From JACJXF01 sp038316435 (GTDB taxonomy: Bacteria > Bacteroidota > Bacteroidia > Bacteroidales > GCA-2748055), in assembly GCA_038316435.1 (NCBI GenBank), contig JBBQAQ010000002.1, positions 110,591-174,590 of the forward strand: 64,000 bases of DNA. Direction: 5' to 3'. A program made the position numbers and the translations under genes. Shown here piece after piece: positions 8,633 to 16,028 of the stretch; position 1 is the stretch's first letter; the number at the start of each line of letters is the position of its first letter. The notes under the pieces are model-generated. The model was given only the letters and a program-made list of their open reading frames with translations. It was not told the DNA's origin and did no database searches.

Positions 8633-9784
8633 TCATAAACCCAGTTTGCGGGCGATCACCAGTCGTAAAATTTCCGAACTACCCTCACCAATCTGCAATA
8701 ACCGCTGATCGCGATAAAAACGTTCTATATCGTTGTATTTAAAAAGCCCATAACCACCGTGTACCTGCAAGGATTCATCAGCTACCTCGCGGGCTATTTC
8801 CGAACAAAAAAGTTTTGCCATTGCTGACTCCTTCGAATAAGGTAAACCTTGTTCTTTTAACCAGCAAACTTTGTAAAGATACTCCCGTGCATGCTCAATT
8901 TTCATATGCATATCGGAAATTTTAAAGGCAATTCCCTGATTTTTAGAAATCGCTTTCCCAAACTGAATCCTTCTTTTAGAATGCTCGACCGCCATTTCAA
9001 ATGCTCCCTGTGCAAGTCCTAATCCAATAGCAGCAATTGATAACCTGCCTCCATCAAGCGTTTCGAACATATTATTTGGGCCGTGGCCTAATTCTCCAAG
9101 AAGATTATTGACAGGCACATGAACATCCTTAAAATATAGTCGGGCAGTATCAGCTGACCTCCACATTAGTTTTTCGCCCATCTTTTCCGTGGTAAAACCC
9201 GGAGTTCCATGCTCCACAAGTATGGTAGACAATTCCTTTTCGCCATCTTTAACATCCGTTATAACCTGTAAAGTAACACCTGCAGAAATTGGTGTCGAAC
9301 CATTGGTAATATATTGCTTTTCTCCGTTAATAACCCATTGATCGCCATGCTTTTCGGCACGAGTCTCAGTACCTCTTGCATCTGAGCCAGCATTTTTTTC
9401 AGTAAGCCCAAATGCCCAAAGATTTTCTCCAGTGGTTAGCCGCGGCAAAAATTTCAATTTTTGCTCTTCTGTACCAAATTTGTAAATCGGATAAATACCC
9501 AAGGAATTGTGCGCAGCAATGGTTGCAGCCTGTGAACTATCAACGCGGGCAAGTTCCTCAACAGCAATAATATAGGAAAGAGTGTCTAAGCCATGTCCAC
9601 CGTATTCTTTCGATAAGTTTATTCCAAAAAGCCCAATTTCACCCATTCTACGTGATAGCTCCACTGAAAACTCTTCTTTATCATCAAGTTCCTTTGCTTT
9701 GGGCTTAATTTCAGTTTCAGCGAAATTTCGGATTTTTAAACGAAGTTGCTCATGGTTTTCCGACAGATAAACAGACTTGCTCAT
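8633..9784 (-). CDS. Acyl-CoA dehydrogenase of a leucine-type degradation cluster
   Basis: A FAD-dependent acyl-CoA dehydrogenase of normal length (383 residues): FGLTEKNAGSD (125-135) in the FAD-binding middle domain, QVHGGYG and the C-terminal GEGSSEILR. The catalytic base is Glu367 in IGEGSSEI, the position used by short- and medium-chain enzymes. Classical isovaleryl-CoA dehydrogenases have Ala or Gly there and use a Glu in the DLERL helix, where this protein has GGR (245-247). The position in a methylcrotonyl-CoA carboxylase operon argues for isovaleryl-CoA as substrate, but the active-site layout points to a straight short-chain type. The family is certain, the substrate open. Confidence 0.88.
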   Translation of the reverse strand: MSKSVYLSENHEQLRLKIRNFAETEIKPKAKELDDKEEFSVELSRRMGEIGLFGINLSKEYGGHGLDTLSYIIAVEELARVDSSQAATIAAHNSLGIYPIYKFGTEEQKLKFLPRLTTGENLWAFGLTEKNAGSDARGTETRAEKHGDQWVINGEKQYITNGSTPISAGVTLQVITDVKDGEKELSTILVEHGTPGFTTEKMGEKLMWRSADTARLYFKDVHVPVNNLLGELGHGPNNMFETLDGGRLSIAAIGLGLAQGAFEMAVEHSKRRIQFGKAISKNQGIAFKISDMHMKIEHAREYLYKVCWLKEQGLPYSKESAMAKLFCSEIAREVADESLQVHGGYGLFKYNDIERFYRDQRLLQIGEGSSEILRLVIARKLGL

Positions 9785-9811
9785 ATTTGTATTTAGTTAT
9801 TTTACTTATTA

Positions 9812-11800
9812 CTATTCAATAATCATTATGTCTTGATTGAAATGCACCTGATCTCCTGCATTAACTAATATTTCAATTAATTGCCCATCATAAAGTGAGG
9901 TGACCTTGTTTTCAATTTTCATCGCATCCAATGAAAAAAGGAAATCTCCCTTTTTAATATCCTGTCCGCGTCCAGCATTAATACTGGAAATTTTTCCATG
10001 CAAGGGTGATTTGATAGTTTTTTTCCCTCCAATTATAGTTGATTGTGCATCCAGGAAATATGGCTCTTTCGGTAAAAAGTCAAGCGGAAAGATTGAGAAT
10101 TGCATTCCTGCAATGCTTATTAAGTTCTCTCCAGAAGGTTTAACAGATAATGATGAAAAGTATGTTTCCCCTTCAAACTCAAAGGATATTTTTTCATCGT
10201 TCTGTAAAATGATTTTAACCTCAAAACTATTATTTTCCAATTCGAAAACAATTTTTTTGTCTTTAATCCCAGTAATTAAGAAATCCACTTGTTTCCCATG
10301 AAAATATACTGATTTTCGCTGAAGTGCACGCCATTCTCCTATTTTTTCCCAAACTGATAAACCTGCAGGTTGGTGAGTCTCTCTGAATTTCCATACAAGC
10401 CATGCAGAGAAAATAAGATTTCTGTTGAAAGCTGATTTTTTTATTGAATTTGCTTGATAAATATCCTTGCAATGTTTTTCCAGAAAATTTGTGGAAATGT
10501 CGTTTTGTAAAAAGGCAGAATTCTGAAGTATTTCAACTAAGAATTCGCGATTATTTTTAGGCCCATGTATAACAAATTTTTTCAGTGCCAGTTCAAGGCC
10601 TGCAATTGCTGAAGTTCTGTTTTCAGCATGAAAAACAACTTTAGCAATTAATGGATCATATTCTGGAAATAATATGCCGGGCCCGTCAAATCCGGAATCT
10701 ATTCGCAAACTAATTGCCTCAGGCTCAGAATATAAAGTAATTTCACCGGGAGATGGGAGGAAGCCGTTTTCAGTATCTTCAGCATAGATGCGAGCTTCGA
10801 TAGCGTGTCCGGAGAAAACTATATTTTCCTGTTTCATTGGGAGTACATTACCTGCAGCAATCAAAATTTGAAGTTCAACCACATCTACACCTGTAACCAT
10901 CTCTGTAACTGCATGTTCCACCTGAATTCTAGTATTCATTTCCAGAAAAAAATGATTTCCCTCAGAATCAACAAGAAATTCAAGTGTCCCTGCGTTTTGA
11001 TAAGATATTATTTCAATTATTTTCTTTACTGTCTGGTAGATTTCATCTCGTGTTCTTTGAGAAACAGAAACAGCAGGGGCTTCCTCAATAACTTTCTGGT
11101 ACCGTCTTTGAATAGAGCACTCACGGTTTCCGAGAATTATTGAATTCCCATAATGATCTACCATTATCTGAACCTCGATATGTCTGGCAACAGGCAAATA
11201 TCTTTCAATAAATAGTTGGTTATTTCCGAAATAATTTTGTGCTTCTCTGGCGGTAATTTGAATTGATTCAACCAACGACTTCTGATCCTGAACAATTCTC
11301 ATAGCCTTGCCTCCACCGCCTGCCGAAGCTTTTACCAAAAGTGGATAATGAAGTTCTCTTTCCCTCGAAATTAGCTCTTCAGGTGAGCCGGTTAAACCCT
11401 CAATCATTGGGATTCCGGCTTTAAGCATAACTTTCCTTGATTGAATTTTGTCGCCCATAAGTCCAATAATCTCAGCATCAGGCCCTATAAAATTAATTCC
11501 GGAATCTGCAGCGGCCTTCGAGAAATCGGGGTTTTCACTAAGAAAGCCATAACCGGGGTGAATTCCATCAACACCTGATTTTAAGGCTATTTCTATAATT
11601 TTAGGTATATTCAGATACGTATCTTCAAGCACAGATCCGCCCAGATCATAAGCTTCATCAGCAAGTTTAACATGTAAGGAGTTTGAATCCTGAAGTGAAT
11701 AAATCGCAACTGAATCAATACCCAGTTTTTTCAAGGTTTTAATGATCCGCACCGCAATTTCTCCGCGATTAGCAATAAGTACTTTTTTCAAAAGCTGCAT
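9812..11800 (-). CDS. Biotin-dependent acyl-CoA carboxylase, biotin carboxylase/carrier subunit (methylcrotonyl-CoA type)
   Basis: Carboxylates its own biotin with bicarbonate and ATP, then hands CO2 to the carboxyltransferase encoded two genes upstream. From Met at 11800 it is 662 residues: biotin carboxylase N-domain (VLIANRGEIAVRI), ATP-grasp with glycine loop KASAGGGGKA (157-166), EMNTRIQVEHAVTE (287-300), then a linker and a C-terminal biotinyl domain with acceptor Lys628 in DAMKIENK, 34 residues from the end as usual. The motif is AMKI rather than the usual AMKM. An upstream ATG at 11839 would overlap the preceding gene by 32 bases; I prefer 11800, 7 bases after that gene's stop. Neighbours identify it as methylcrotonyl-CoA carboxylase alpha. 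Confidence 0.9.
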   Translation of the reverse strand: MQLLKKVLIANRGEIAVRIIKTLKKLGIDSVAIYSLQDSNSLHVKLADEAYDLGGSVLEDTYLNIPKIIEIALKSGVDGIHPGYGFLSENPDFSKAAADSGINFIGPDAEIIGLMGDKIQSRKVMLKAGIPMIEGLTGSPEELISRERELHYPLLVKASAGGGGKAMRIVQDQKSLVESIQITAREAQNYFGNNQLFIERYLPVARHIEVQIMVDHYGNSIILGNRECSIQRRYQKVIEEAPAVSVSQRTRDEIYQTVKKIIEIISYQNAGTLEFLVDSEGNHFFLEMNTRIQVEHAVTEMVTGVDVVELQILIAAGNVLPMKQENIVFSGHAIEARIYAEDTENGFLPSPGEITLYSEPEAISLRIDSGFDGPGILFPEYDPLIAKVVFHAENRTSAIAGLELALKKFVIHGPKNNREFLVEILQNSAFLQNDISTNFLEKHCKDIYQANSIKKSAFNRNLIFSAWLVWKFRETHQPAGLSVWEKIGEWRALQRKSVYFHGKQVDFLITGIKDKKIVFELENNSFEVKIILQNDEKISFEFEGETYFSSLSVKPSGENLISIAGMQFSIFPLDFLPKEPYFLDAQSTIIGGKKTIKSPLHGKISSINAGRGQDIKKGDFLFSLDAMKIENKVTSLYDGQLIEILVNAGDQVHFNQDIMIIE

Positions 11801-11807
11801 AATAATT

Positions 11808-12596
11808 CTATTTTGTCCAAGCTGGTTTCCGTTTTTCAAGAAATGCTTTCATTCCTTCTTGTGCTTCAGGGGATATCCTGACGTCGGCAATTACGCGGGA
11901 TGTAAACCTCCGGAGCTCCGAATCTATCTCTTTCCCTGCTATTGCACGAATTAGAAGCTTTGCTTTTCGCAAGGCAATTGGCCCTGAAGATCTTATTTCC
12001 TGTAGCAGTAATTGAAGATTTGTTTCAAGTTCCTGTTCTCTTACCGATTTATTTACCAGTCCAAATGAGAATGCCTGGCTACCTGAAAAACTTCTGGAAG
12101 TGAACATCAGCTCAGCAGCTTTTGCTTCTCCAATTCGGTGAACAATGTATGGGGAAATAGTTGCCGGCACCAGTCCCAATTTAAGTTCACTAAACCGAAA
12201 AACAGAATTGTCAGCACAAATAGCAATATCAGAAGCGGCAATGATTCCATTGGCACCTCCGGAAACATTACCGTGAGCAACTGAAATTACAGGAAGTGCG
12301 CAGTTATAAATACTATCAAATAATGCAGACAGCTTGCCTGCGTCTTCAAGATTTTCGCGTTTTGAAGAATTAATAAGCGACTGCATATAATTAAGGTCAG
12401 CCCCGCTGGAGAAAGATTTTCCGTTTCCCTGGATTATAATCGCACGGATCGACTCATCCTGTGGAACTTCATGAATAAGCATGGTAAGTTCAGCAATCAT
12501 GGCCGCATCCATGGCATTGTGCAACTCGGGCCGGTTTAGCTGAATATATCCGAAACCATCGGATTTTCTAAATAGTATATTTTTTAGTGTTTCCAT
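11808..12596 (-). CDS. Enoyl-CoA hydratase/isomerase family protein, probable methylglutaconyl-CoA hydratase
   Basis: A 262-residue crotonase-fold enzyme. Oxyanion-hole segments are visible as GKSFSSGADLNYM and HGNVSGGANGI, followed by FRFSELKLGLVPATISPY, typical of the family. Set between the two methylcrotonyl-CoA carboxylase subunit genes (3 bases after one, 7 before the other), it most likely hydrates 3-methylglutaconyl-CoA to HMG-CoA, the step that follows carboxylation in leucine breakdown. The fold is certain; the substrate follows from context. Confidence 0.88.
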   Translation of the reverse strand: METLKNILFRKSDGFGYIQLNRPELHNAMDAAMIAELTMLIHEVPQDESIRAIIIQGNGKSFSSGADLNYMQSLINSSKRENLEDAGKLSALFDSIYNCALPVISVAHGNVSGGANGIIAASDIAICADNSVFRFSELKLGLVPATISPYIVHRIGEAKAAELMFTSRSFSGSQAFSFGLVNKSVREQELETNLQLLLQEIRSSGPIALRKAKLLIRAIAGKEIDSELRRFTSRVIADVRISPEAQEGMKAFLEKRKPAWTK

Positions 12597-12599
12597 AGC

Positions 12600-14204
12600 T
12601 TACATTCTATAAATACCGGTTTTAGGCTCAGGAATGGGCTTATTAAGTGCAACGGAAAGAGCCATCGCTAGAATTTTTCGAGTATCGGCGGGGTCTATGA
12701 TTCCATCGTCCCAGATTCGTGATGAGCTGTAGTAGGCAGAACTTTCGTAATCATATTTTTTTAAAATTTCCTGACGTAAGTTCAAAAGTTCCTCTTTGCT
12801 ATTTAATTTTTCAGACTGATCTTCCTTCACCTTTACTAATACTTCTGCGGCCTGCTCACCTCCCATTACAGCAATTCTGGAATTTGGCCACATAAAAAGA
12901 AATCGTGGATCGTAGGCCCTGCCTGACATAGCATAATTACCTGCGCCAAAAGAGCCGCCAGTAATAAGAGTTATTTTGGGTACTACAGAGCTGGCAACTG
13001 CATGAATCATTTTTGCACCGTCTCTTGCGATTCCCTTATGTTCAAATTCCTTTCCTACAATAAAACCAGTAATATTCTGCAGAAATATCAATGGGATTTT
13101 ACGAAAATTACACAACTCAATAAAATGAGTAGCCTTAAGAGCACTTTCAGAGAATAGAATGCCATTATTTGCTATGATACCTACCGAAAATCCCATGATA
13201 TGGGCAAATCCGGTCACAATGGTGGTGCCATAGCGTGCTTTAAATTCATGAAAACGGCTGCCATCTACCAATCTCATTATTATTTCATAGGGATCTATTG
13301 AATCCTTAGGGTTTTCGGGTAGTAGTCCATATATTTCAGAAATATCATAATCGGGCTCTTCTACCTCTTTGATATTTAAATGTTGTTGATTTGGAAGCCT
13401 GAATGATTCAAAAATATTTTGGCAAATCTGCAACGCATGTATTTCATTATCAGCAAAGTGATCTGCAACACCTGATACACTGGTGTGAATATCGGCGCCA
13501 CCAAGCTCTTCCGCAGTTACATTTTCGCCAGTTGCAGCTTTTACAAGTGGAGGTCCGCCAATAAAAATAGTACCGTGATTGCGTACAATGATGGTTTCAT
13601 CACACATTGCCGGTATATATGCCCCACCGGCTGTACACGACCCCATAACAATTGCAATCTGTGGAATTCCTTCTGCTGATAATTTTGACTGATTATAGAA
13701 AATTCGGCCAAAATCATTTCGGTCAGGAAAAATCTGATCTTGTAAAGGGAGAAATACTCCGCCCGAATCAACTATGTATACACAAGGCAATCCATTTTCA
13801 AGCGCAATTTCCTGAGCCCTAATATGCTTTTTAATAGTCTCTTTAATGTATGTACCTCCTTTAACACTGGCATCATTTGCAACAATTATTGTCTTGTGAC
13901 CCTTAATTATTCCTACTCCAATAATAATACCTGCCGAAGGAAACTGGTTTTCATATTGACCATATGCAGCGAAAGCAGATAATTCAAGAAAAGGCGTACC
14001 TTTATCAAGCAATAGATCAATTCTTTCTCTGGCCATTAGTTTGCCTCTGGATTTATGCTTATCCCGTGCTTTTTTAGACCCACCCAAAATGAGTTCACCA
14101 AGCAGGCTTCTGTATCTTTCGAGTTTTTCAGAGAATACCTGTGAATTCCGAATATACGTTTTATCGTCCTTATTAAGTTTTGAACTGAGTTTAAACAAAA
14201 TCAA
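12600..14204 (-). CDS. Acyl-CoA carboxylase carboxyltransferase beta subunit (methylcrotonyl-CoA type)
   Basis: A 534-residue carboxyltransferase of the methylcrotonyl/propionyl-CoA family with N- and C-terminal crotonase-like halves. Visible blocks include KLMARERIDLLLDKG, VANDASVKGGTYIKE, GSCTAGGAYIPAMCDE and, in the second half, LQNITGFIVGKEFEHKGIARDG and GGSFGAGNYAMSGRAYDPRF, which form the acyl-CoA and biotin sites. VDSGGVFLPLQDQIFPD is characteristic of methylcrotonyl-CoA carboxylase beta. It is the first gene of the minus-strand run and probably marks its 5' end, with a 319-base divergent gap upstream. Together with the biotin subunit it converts 3-methylcrotonyl-CoA to 3-methylglutaconyl-CoA. 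Confidence 0.93.
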   Translation of the reverse strand: MILFKLSSKLNKDDKTYIRNSQVFSEKLERYRSLLGELILGGSKKARDKHKSRGKLMARERIDLLLDKGTPFLELSAFAAYGQYENQFPSAGIIIGVGIIKGHKTIIVANDASVKGGTYIKETIKKHIRAQEIALENGLPCVYIVDSGGVFLPLQDQIFPDRNDFGRIFYNQSKLSAEGIPQIAIVMGSCTAGGAYIPAMCDETIIVRNHGTIFIGGPPLVKAATGENVTAEELGGADIHTSVSGVADHFADNEIHALQICQNIFESFRLPNQQHLNIKEVEEPDYDISEIYGLLPENPKDSIDPYEIIMRLVDGSRFHEFKARYGTTIVTGFAHIMGFSVGIIANNGILFSESALKATHFIELCNFRKIPLIFLQNITGFIVGKEFEHKGIARDGAKMIHAVASSVVPKITLITGGSFGAGNYAMSGRAYDPRFLFMWPNSRIAVMGGEQAAEVLVKVKEDQSEKLNSKEELLNLRQEILKKYDYESSAYYSSSRIWDDGIIDPADTRKILAMALSVALNKPIPEPKTGIYRM

Positions 14205-14523
14205 TATTTGTTAATTATTAATACCTAATAAACAAAGAAATTTTTCGATTGTTTAAAATCTGGAGATAAATCTTAAACAAAAACTCATTTGGGACTATAC
14301 TGATAGCTTTAAAAGTTTGGAAATTCCCTTATTCAAATTAATACTTTTGCTATTTTCATTTATTTAATATGTTGATAACCCAAGAATTCGTCATTTTTTG
14401 TAATATATTTATGTCTGGTTAATATTTATATCTTATTTGTGTGTAAGAGTTTGATATTTATGAATTTATTTTCATAATTTTATACCGAATCATTTTGAGT
14501 ATTTTATTAATACCAAATATTAT
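14205..14523. promoter_or_regulatory. Divergent intergenic region with a plus-strand promoter-like pair
   Basis: This 319-base AT-rich gap separates the carboxylase operon from the His-rich gene. On the plus strand TACTTTTGC at 14342-14350 fits the Bacteroidota -7 box TAnnTTTG, with TTTG at 14316-14319, 22 bases upstream (slightly long). That would give a leader of about 165 bases for the 14524 gene. I could not find a convincing minus-strand box for the carboxylase operon, and nothing else recognisable. Confidence 0.45.
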
Positions 14524-14919
14524 ATGTCAAGTCACGGTAATCATCCTGCTGCTCATGGCAGTCATCCCGCACCTCACGGTCATCATTCATCGGCAACACC
14601 TACTACAAGCCATCATGCATACGATCACAGAACGGATATAGCTAACCCACGCGCTATTAAAAAAAGGTCGCAAAAGAAATACCATCTACCTGTGATTGGT
14701 CATTTTGCAGACAGAAGTGTTGAATTCACTTCTATTATTCAGGCTGAATCAGTTACAGGAATCAACTACACTTTAATTTTTGAAGCGTGTATTGGCAAGA
14801 TTTATAAGGCTAAAAATGTAATTTGGGAATTTAAGAAAGGTAATCACTACATTAAATATAAAGCTTATTATATTAATGTTCAGGATACCTATACCAGAAA
14901 AGGCGGGTTCAACGGTTAA
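14524..14919 (+). CDS. Small protein with His-rich N-terminus, function unknown
   Basis: A 131-residue protein without signal peptide or membrane segment. The first 35 residues contain 12 histidines in imperfect repeats (HGNHPAAHGSHPAPHGHH), a composition typical of metal-binding tails. The rest is basic and Tyr/Ile/Lys-rich (KKRSQKKYHLPVIGHF, then IIQAESVTGINYTLIFEA), with no family I recognise. It has its own promoter-like box and ends before a strong terminator hairpin, which supports a real transcript. It may bind Ni, Zn or Cu, or be an RNA- or membrane-associated basic protein; both are speculation. Confidence 0.6.
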   Translation: MSSHGNHPAAHGSHPAPHGHHSSATPTTSHHAYDHRTDIANPRAIKKRSQKKYHLPVIGHFADRSVEFTSIIQAESVTGINYTLIFEACIGKIYKAKNVIWEFKKGNHYIKYKAYYINVQDTYTRKGGFNG

Positions 14920-14982
14920 GAATACTTAATTCGTTTTTTCGATAATTTTTTCGACGTAGGTCACCATTCATGTATACAATAG

Positions 14983-15026
14983 AAACAAAAGCGGCTGTCT
15001 CATCAATGAGACAGCCGCTTTTGTTT
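14983..15026. terminator. Strong bidirectional terminator hairpin
   Basis: 14983-15003 and 15006-15026 are perfect 21-base reverse complements (core AAAAGCGGCTGTCTCAT), flanked by an A-run on one side and a T-run on the other. It lies between the convergent ends of the His-rich gene (14919) and the secreted-protein gene (15072), so it can serve both. Confidence 0.92.
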
Positions 15027-15071
15027 TGGTTTAATTTTTAAACTAAACAACCAAATGTAACAGTTATGCTT

Positions 15072-15539
15072 TTAATAAAGCTTAACTAAATCAAATGCTT
15101 TTTGAATATCCTCAGCTTTTTTTTGTTTGCTAATATAATCTTCGAATTTCTTAGTGTCTTCATAAAACATAGAGTAACCCTTATCAATTACAGTAATTAG
15201 CTTGTTTGCTGCTTCTTTAGGGTCGATTGCTCCAATCTTGGCTGCTTTTTTATAATATACATTTAATTTCTTTACAGCAAAATATATATCACCCTTCTTT
15301 ATAATTACCTTATCTCCAGGTGCTGTAAGAGTTCCCCGTTCAATATAAGTATACGTTTCCTGTAGTAAAAGCATTTTACGGGCAACATTTGAACCTAAAG
15401 CATGAGTTCCTGCGTTAGAATAATCAATCTTCAGATTTAAGGTATCTTTCAAATTATTTGCAAATAAATACTCTGAATCCTGAGCATTCGTGCTAATAAA
15501 ACCACATAGCAATAGTGCTATTGATATTAACTTTCTCAT
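15072..15539 (-). CDS. Secreted protein of unknown function
   Basis: A 155-residue protein with a clear signal peptide (MRKLISIALLLCGFISTNAQ, cleavage expected after the Ala-Gln region), so periplasmic or exported. The mature part is Lys/Ala/Tyr-rich and predicted mostly helical, with the segment KLITVIDKGYSMFYEDTKKF; I recognise no domain. It has a well-formed Shine-Dalgarno (AAAGAAGGAG at 15547-15556, seven bases from the ATG) and a consensus promoter upstream. It stands as a single-gene unit ended by the hairpin at 14983-15026. Confidence 0.82.
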   Translation of the reverse strand: MRKLISIALLLCGFISTNAQDSEYLFANNLKDTLNLKIDYSNAGTHALGSNVARKMLLLQETYTYIERGTLTAPGDKVIIKKGDIYFAVKKLNVYYKKAAKIGAIDPKEAANKLITVIDKGYSMFYEDTKKFEDYISKQKKAEDIQKAFDLVKLY

Positions 15540-15595
15540 TTTACAACTCCTTCTTTTAGGTAATTAGCGATATGTTGTCTAGCGAAAACAACTTT

Positions 15596-15625
15596 GCAAA
15601 AGTAGAAATTTTCACTAAATAACAA
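15596..15625 (-). promoter_or_regulatory. Bacteroidota-type promoter of the secreted-protein gene
   Basis: On the minus strand TACTTTTGC (15596-15604) matches the -7 consensus TAnnTTTG(C), and TTG lies at 15623-15625, 18 bases upstream. The start codon at 15539 is about 57 bases downstream, with a strong ribosome binding site between. Confidence 0.65.
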
Positions 15626-16028
15626 CTGAATCAAAAAAAAATATTTTTCAATCCATTATATAAATTTTGCTCTATTATTAACCTCACCCCTTAAAAAAGT
15701 ATAATGCATGCAAAATAAAACGATTTGACTAAAAGAACACCCCTATAAAAAACTCTAATGATTTTCAGAATTCCAATATTTATTTAATGGATACAAGTAA
15801 GAATATTGGGATGTTCTTAATTTCAATAACACTCTCATTCTTGGCTAAATTACTACATTTCTGAACTTTGCGATTTTATTAAGAAATAAAATGAATAAAA
15901 AAATTTATCGTAATAAAATTCAAAAGTATATATTACAAGAACCAGGCCAAAAAAGACTTGCTCTGAGCTTGCGAAGTGAAAAGGCTTGTTCAAAATCCCC
16001 TGAAAAAAACAGAAAAAGGATTTAAAAA
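15626..16028. other. AT-rich non-coding gap
   Basis: About 400 bases between the secreted-protein promoter and the end of the sialate esterase gene. It is AT-rich with stop codons in all frames. I see no RNA gene, strong hairpin or repeat of another part of the window. Confidence 0.5.

Noticed and set aside
9900..10301. 133-codon plus-strand frame
   Set aside because: Opposite strand of the biotin domain; composition is that of a shadow frame.
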